Shown here in pieces: positions 58,141 to 64,000 of a DNA stretch of 64,000 nucleotides. The first letter of the stretch is position 1, and every line of letters begins with the position of its first letter. The notes under the pieces are model-generated. The model saw only the letters and a list, made by a program, of their open reading frames with translations. It was not told the origin of the DNA and did not search any database. The position numbers were made by a program, and so were the translations under genes. This stretch comes from Spirodela intermedia (taxonomy: Eukaryota > Streptophyta > Magnoliopsida > Alismatales > Araceae): contig LR746272.1 of assembly GCA_902729315.2 (NCBI GenBank), forward strand, positions 5,274,272 to 5,338,271. Direction: 5' to 3'.

Positions 58141-58183
58141 CGTAGGCCCACTTAGGCCCACTTAGGCCCACTTAGGCCCACTT
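58141..58183. promoter_or_regulatory. Four-copy 10-bp tandem array of site II elements
   Basis: The unit CTTAGGCCCA repeats four times, placing GGCCCA at 58145, 58155, 58165 and 58175. Further copies lie at 58240 and 58276. The array is 107-142 bp upstream of the ATG at 58038 of the HAD hydrolase gene, inside its likely core promoter. The 10-bp period is close to one DNA turn, so bound TCP dimers would face the same side. Confidence 0.7.
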
Positions 58184-59528
58184 ATTTAACGAAATAAAGA
58201 TTAATAAGTTTCTTTTCTTTTTTTGGTTAGAGTCAATGAGGCCCATCGACCCTCTTTTTTTTTCTTTTTATCAGCGGCCCACTTATATAATTATTTTATT
58301 AAATTAAATACCAAAAATAGATATGAACTATAGTTTGATGACACATTAGAAATATTGATTTAATAATGATCTGATCAAGCAGTCGCAGCATGGGTAGGTT
58401 GTACATAATTGAAATATCGTCATTAAATCTACCAAAAAAAAAAAAAAACTGATTTCTGTGAAGATGAAGAATCCTGGACCCTCGAGTTCACAAGGGCTTG
58501 ATCTAGAATCTACATGATCAGAATAATTCTCATTAATATAATGCATAGAGTATGATAGAATCTACCAAATGTCAGTGAGATTTGGTAGGTTTGATATAAA
58601 TAAAATTGAAATGCCCCACTAGACATTTGAACAGTGCCAACAATCTAGTTATAGCAAATCTAGAAGAGAGAAGGTTTTGTTACAATGTCCCTAAGTAATA
58701 TAAACATTATTAATAATATAAAATAATTATTTAAAAATAAAAATAAAACATGGTGGAATTGAGATTTTTGACATATTTAACATGTGTCCAAATTTCTTAT
58801 TATAGCATAATGGGCCAAAATGACGTCTTCATAGGACTTGAGCCTCCGAGTCCACTTGAATAGGGCTGAAATGGCTTGTGCCTATGTTTGTTTGACCACT
58901 TCACAACCATATGTTACTACTCACCCCATGTGCTCCTTCTTGATCTCTCGGTCGCTCTCAATTGGGCCATGCGTATATATGCATGTTTTATGTTACTGAT
59001 GTAATTAACTATTATTTAGTAAATAATTTAATAATAATTACTTGGTATTCGTGGGGTCAACTGCTATTTATAAACGGTCTAATAGTAATCATTTGATAAT
59101 TGAAAAAAGCCATTGTTCCTTGGTGCGGGTTGACCTACGGGCCTAGGGGGGCTTGTGGGGAGAGTTGACTTCGAATACCCATTTTCAGAGTTTTGTTGAG
59201 ATTATTTATCGGAAAATCAGGTTGAGGATGATCACGAAGCATTCGTTTTTTCTTTTTTTTTTATAAATAAAATTAATTATGCATTGGTGGTTTGTGCTGT
59301 GTTTCAGCCCAGGATTAGACCATGAAGATCTATTTACTCCCAATTATAGAGTTCGAATTATTCTTGGAAATTAATCCGATTCGGGCGATCAGGATATTAG
59401 GTGATCTCATCTGGGTGGGGGAAGAAATTATGATTTTTGTGACTTGCAGACGAAGAAAATGGTTGATTGGAGATCCCAAGACGACGGAGGGGAGAGAACC
59501 AGGTCGAGCTGAGAGATGCAGACCGGTT
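58184..59528. other. Divergent intergenic region between HAD and THADA genes
   Basis: AT-rich in the centre (58300-59300), with no coding frame of note. It should contain the two promoters. Confidence 0.5.
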
Positions 59529-59537
59529 AAACCCTAA
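59529..59537 (+). promoter_or_regulatory. Telo-box upstream of the THADA-type gene
   Basis: AAACCCTAA, 274 bp upstream of the chosen ATG at 59811, in the position of a 5' UTR or core promoter. Confidence 0.45.
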
Positions 59538-59810
59538 CTATTTTGAGCTATTTGACCTATTTGAGCCGGGCTCCTCTCGTCTCCCCTATTCGGGGCTCCT
59601 CCACTTCCTTCCCTCTGCCACTGGGGGAAGTGGAGGCAGCGAGAGCTAGGGTTGATATGCTCGGAGAGAAGCGGAGAAGAAGAGGAGGAAGAGGAGGAAG
59701 AAGAAGGGTCCTTCAGTTCCTGCGGGGGAACCAGAAAGCTTCCGTTTTGTGGGGGAATTGTGCTCGAACGGCGCTGGGAGCCTGAACCAGAGGACGACCC
59801 GAGAGAAGAT

Positions 59811-62800
59811 ATGTCTGCGAAATGGCGGGCGCTGCAGCACCGCCATCGCTACACCTACAGCTCCGTCGTCTTCCCCGCCTCCTTCCTCCGTGCTCTCACT
59901 TCTCTCGAGTCTGCTGCGCCTCCCTCTTCTCGGCTGGTCTCCAGGTTCCTCTCTGAGCTGCGGATCGTCGCCTCCCTCGACACCACCTACGCTCAGGTCG
60001 CCGCGGCCAAGGACCTCTCGAACTCCTTCGCGGAGCTCCTCGCCGGCGGCGATGGCGGCGCCGCCGGGGATCTCGTTCCGGCCGCCGCCGCGCTCTACCT
60101 GGAAATGCTGTTCGTCGAGAACTCCCTCCCGCTCCACCGGACGCTCATTTCCGCTCTGGCGAGGAGCAGGAAGGCTCTTCCCATGGTGGAGAGCTGCCTG
60201 GTTTCCCTGTGCCGGGAGCACGGAAGGCTGGGGAGGGAGGGGAGGAAGCCCTTCCTGGTCTCCCGGGCCTTGTTGTCGCTGATTAGCTACCCCAAATTAG
60301 GGTTTCTCAATGGTGTGCTGGGAAGGTGCGCGGCCATGGCGGGACTGGACGTCTCTGTGGGCGTAGCTGGAGTGGCCGAGGATATCGGGCTTGGGTCTCG
60401 CCCTTCACCGGCGGTAATGGAGCAGTGCCAGGATGCCATGTCGTGCCTGTACTACTTGCTCCAAAAGTTCCCATCCAGGTTCGGAAGCTCGGATCAAAGG
60501 GAAAAGCAGGAGAAAGAAGAAGAAGATGATGATGAAGAAGAAGAAGGCTCAACTGGTTTCGCGTTGATTCTGGAAGCGATAGTGAGGGTCTTGAAGTCGT
60601 CTTCTTTCTCCAGGGATTGCCTGGTGGCCGCCGGAGTGAGCTTCTGTGCAGCTCTCCAGACGCGGCTGAGCTCTGATCAGCTCGCAAGTTTCATCGCCTG
60701 GGGATTTTTTAGGATCGATGGCGGCCGGTGGCAGAGCTTCGACACCAAGATGCCGATGGGAGGGGTGGATCTGTTCAAGGAGATTAGCGAATTTCCGGTT
60801 CTGGGTAGGATCTGCCTGCTCAGGGGGATGCTCACTGCTGTTCCCCGGGCCGTTCTCAACACCCGATTTGGCGGCTCCAATGGTCTGATCCTGTGGACGA
60901 TTCTGTATGATGGGATCCTCCCCGAGCTCTGCAATTACTGTGAAAACCCTGTGGACAGCCATTTCAACTTCCATGTGCTCACTGTGACCCAGATCTGCTT
61001 GCAGCAGATAAGAACATCTCTCTCTGCCGATCTCACTGACTTCTCCCAGGATTATGATCCTCTTCCGGGCAGCATCACGGCCCGTCTGCTGAGAATTATT
61101 TGGAACAACCTGGAGGACCCTCTGAACCAGACGGTGAAGCAGGTCCACCTCATCTTCGACCTCCTCCTGGACATCGAATTGCTGGTTCCGGCTGGAGAAG
61201 GTGCGCAGGGAAGGAACCAGTTCCTGTATAAGATAGCCTCGGACCTCCTCCGCTTGGGGCCCCGCTGCAAGGGCAGGTACGCCCCCTTGGCTTCCCTCAC
61301 CAGGCGGCTGAGTGCAAAGACCCTCCTCGACCTGAGCCCTCAGCTCGTCTTTGACTCCATAAATGCATACATGGATGATGATGTGTGCTGCGCCATCACA
61401 TCATTCTTGAAGTGTTTCTTTGAGTGCTTGCGTGATGAGTGCTGGAGCAGTCATGGGGTTGACCAAGGCTATGCCGAGTTCAGGGCACTGAGCCTGCCTC
61501 CTGTCATGCAGGGGCTTCTTCATGGAACCTCGAAGCTTCGTTCAAACCTGAATACCTACGCCCTGCCCGTTGTTCTTGAGATCGACGTGGACAGCATATT
61601 CCCCATGCTTGCTTCCATCTCCGTTGGGCCGAATCAAGAAGAGAGCGAAACCCGGAAGATGGATGCGACCAGCGGGCAATCAGATGCCATATTGGAGAGT
61701 ACCCAGTTCATGAATGCGGTCGGTGGGCACGCGGATGATGAGCTGGGAAGGAAGCAGTGCATGGATGTGGCCAGCGGGCAACGTGTGGCAGCTCTGGTTT
61801 CTCTGCTGAAGGTGTCCCGGCAGCTTGCTTTGGTCGGAGGTGACATAGATTGGGACGGTGGCTCTTCAGCTCATGCAGCTCTCTGTGTGAAGGGTGTGCG
61901 TGTCAAGGTCCCCATCGTGTGGTTTGTGCATGCGCTCACACATGTCGATGAGAATGTCCGCGTTGATGCTGCCGAGTCTCTGTTCTTGAACCCCAAGACG
62001 GCCAGCCTTCCTTCGTTGTTAGAGTTGAAGCTGATGAGGGAGGTGGTGCCGCTGAACATGAGGTGCTGCTCGACAGGCTTCCAGATGAGGTGGACCAGCC
62101 TGTTCAGAAAGTTCTTCCTCCGTGTTCGAACAGCTCTGGAGAGACAAGTCAAACAGGGTTCTTGGTTGCCCAACGAGGGCTCAGTCAGCAATGGAGATGC
62201 CTGTGCTGATCATGGCAGATGTGAAGACATCCAAAGGGCGAGGAATCTGTTAAGTTTTATGAAGTGGTTGAGCGCCTTTCTTTTCTCGTCATGCTACTGT
62301 TCAGCTCCATACGAGAGGAAAACCATGGCCATGGGGCTTCTTCTGACCATGCTCGATGCATGGCCCGCAGTTCCTCCTCCGCAAGGAGGTGCAACTCTTT
62401 ACCCTTACAGTGAGGGGTTTACTTCTCCCGAGTTGACCCTGTCACTAGTAGGATCTATAGTTGACAGTTGGGACAGACTTCGAGAGAGCTCGTTTCGGAT
62501 TCTTCTGCACTTCCCTAGCCCTCTTCCGGGGATGGCGAGTTGTGAGTCGGTGAAGGGTGTGATAAGGTGGGCGAAGAAGTTAGTCTGCAGCCCGCGCGTT
62601 CGGGAGAGTGATGCTGGAGCGTTGACTTTGAGGCTCATATTTAGGAAATATGTGCTCGAACTTGGATGGGTAGTATGGGTTTCAGATGACGTTATTTGCC
62701 ATAGTTCACAGTCTGAGATGACAAACGGCAGCTCAAAAATAGGAATGATCAAGAACAGGGCCAGTTTGGTGCAGTATATCTCATCACTGATCGACTGGCT

Positions 62801-64000
62801 GCGGATCGTTGTCGAGCTTGGCGAGAGGGATCTTTCTGAAGCATGCAGGAATTGCTTTGTTCATGGTGTGCTGCTGGCACTCCGTTACACGTTTGAGGAG
62901 TTTGACTGGAGTCTCATTGTCAACTCATCGAGTAGTTCTGACATGAAGAGTGCTCTGGAAGAGCTTCTGGGTCTAGTTATGAGGATAACATCATTGGCCC
63001 TCTGGGTGGTCTCTGCGGATGCGTGGTATCTGCCTGATGAAACGGATGATATGGACAATGAGGAAGCTTTTATCTCGGATATGTCGGTTGAGAGGGATCA
63101 CGACCCATCGCTGCACTCCGAGGGGAGTTTAAAGCTTGCGGAGAATGCTCAAGCGGCCGATCAGGCTGTAATGGTTGGCTGTTGGCTTGCCATGAAGGAG
63201 GTAAAGGGTCAATTACTTTAATAAGTATCTTTATATTTAATCCTTCTCTACAAAGTTGATTGCTTCTCGCCATGTTATTTATTACTTTAATAAGCCTGGT
63301 TGATACCGACATAAATGCTCAAGTGTTTCATATGATTTCTGTGATAGCCCATGGAACCAGAGTCCCAAACAGACCATCAGAAATGTTTGTGATATCGTTT
63401 TAATCGGACTATTACTTGTGGATTTTCTGTTTTTTTTCTGCAGGCTTTGAAATATGCAAGGATGTGGGGTTTATTTCTTTTGTGTGATTATGGGCTGTTG
63501 ACTTTCTTTCTCCAACAGGTCAGTCTTCTCTTGGGGACTATCATCAGAAAGATCCCATTGCCCAGCTGCGACAACATGCCAGATTCTCGCAAGCCTCCTC
63601 ATCGCATTGGCGATCCTCGAGTGATGGTTGCAGCTGATACGATGCTTGACGTGGAACAACTGGAGGCCATTGGCAGCCATTTCTTGCAGGTTCTTTTGAA
63701 AATGAAGCATAATGGTGCGATTGATAAGACAAGAGCGGGATTCACTGCTCTGTGCAATCGCCTGCTGTGCTCGAATGTTCCAAGGTATGGTGCCATTTCT
63801 TGTCTTGTTCTCGTTCATAGTCGAGTGCTGCTTCTTCATTTCTAGAAAAACCCAATACTTTTTACCATATCATGATGCCTAACATCGCAATTTATATCGA
63901 TGGAAACGATGGAGATAGGGAAACTTTGAGGGCATCAGATATGTGGTTTGAGCACCATCTTCATTGGTGCCTAAACCTAAAGCAAGCATCGCAATGAACA
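59811..64000 (+). CDS. THADA/TRM732-type protein (DUF2428 family), 5' part; runs off the right edge
   Basis: Exon 1 is 59811-63200 (1,130 codons) and exon 2 is 63519-63784 (ends in phase 2). The donor GTATGG opens an intron that reaches the window end. The start is placed at MSAKWRALQHRHRYTYSSVV because plant homologues begin this way, although the frame is open upstream to 59652 with a Glu-rich stretch. Conserved family segments include APYERKTMAMGLLLTMLDAW and, across the splice, VMVGCWLAMKE joined to VSLLLGTIIRKIPLP. Exon 2 also has LLKMKHNGAIDKTRAGFTAL. Family members are large alpha-helical repeat proteins; yeast Trm732 partners the Trm7 methyltransferase for 2'-O-methylation of tRNA position 32. 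A plant role in tRNA modification is inferred. An acidic stretch (EEEDDDEEEEG) and a local duplication of the MD..SGQ type near residue 620-655 look unlike conserved sequence. Confidence 0.9.

Noticed and set aside
58141-58183. 10-bp tandem repeat as a CRISPR-like array
   Set aside because: Units are contiguous with no spacers, and the DNA is plant nuclear sequence.

Overview
The window is nuclear DNA of a flowering plant. The genes have introns with plant-type splice sites. Plant-specific families are present (class I TCP, PRE/ILI-type HLH, a PYE/IRO3-type bHLH), along with plant promoter motifs (site II TGGGCY, telo-boxes) and plant retrotransposons. GC-rich exons beside AT-rich intergenic DNA suggest a monocot, but the sequence alone does not settle that. 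No bacterial, organellar or CRISPR signal was seen.

Layout. (1) 1-15.2 kb is a retrotransposon graveyard. The left edge cuts a minus-strand Ty3/gypsy element: a gag fossil, a tRNA-Asp-type primer-binding site and its LTR. That LTR was split by a 5'-truncated LINE (about 986-5891) and by a second LTR of the same family, which itself holds a third. A fourth copy is a solo LTR at 13513-15151 with an inverted internal block. (2) 15.2-17.9 kb is AT-rich with nothing recognised. (3) 17.9-46 kb is a gene-bearing compartment saturated with (CT)n/(GA)n microsatellites. It holds a PRE-type HLH gene, 40S ribosomal protein S9, a divergent EB1 microtubule plus-end protein, a PYE/IRO3-type bHLH and a class I TCP factor. 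(4) 46-53.5 kb is AT-rich and gene-empty, with a possible terminal-inverted-repeat element at 48.8-49.9 kb. (5) 53.5-64 kb holds an eight-exon HAD-like (HDHD3-type) hydrolase gene and, divergently, the first two exons of a THADA/TRM732-type gene that runs off the right edge.

Gene models were built by joining exons by hand. Each join has GT-AG borders, keeps frame and restores conserved family sequence: PRE 87 aa, RPS9 196 aa, EB1-like 231 aa, PYE/IRO3-like 253 aa, HDHD3-like 274 aa, THADA-like at least 1218 aa; TCP is a single exon of 405 aa.

Two themes link the genes. First, CT microsatellites lie in their UTRs, introns and flanks, usually with pyrimidines on the sense strand; three EB1 introns are largely CT repeat. 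Second, site II motifs, which TCP proteins can bind, are concentrated beside RPS9/EB1, upstream of the bHLH gene, and as a 10-bp-period tandem array just upstream of the HAD hydrolase. A class I TCP gene lies in the same window. A regulatory link between them is only inference.
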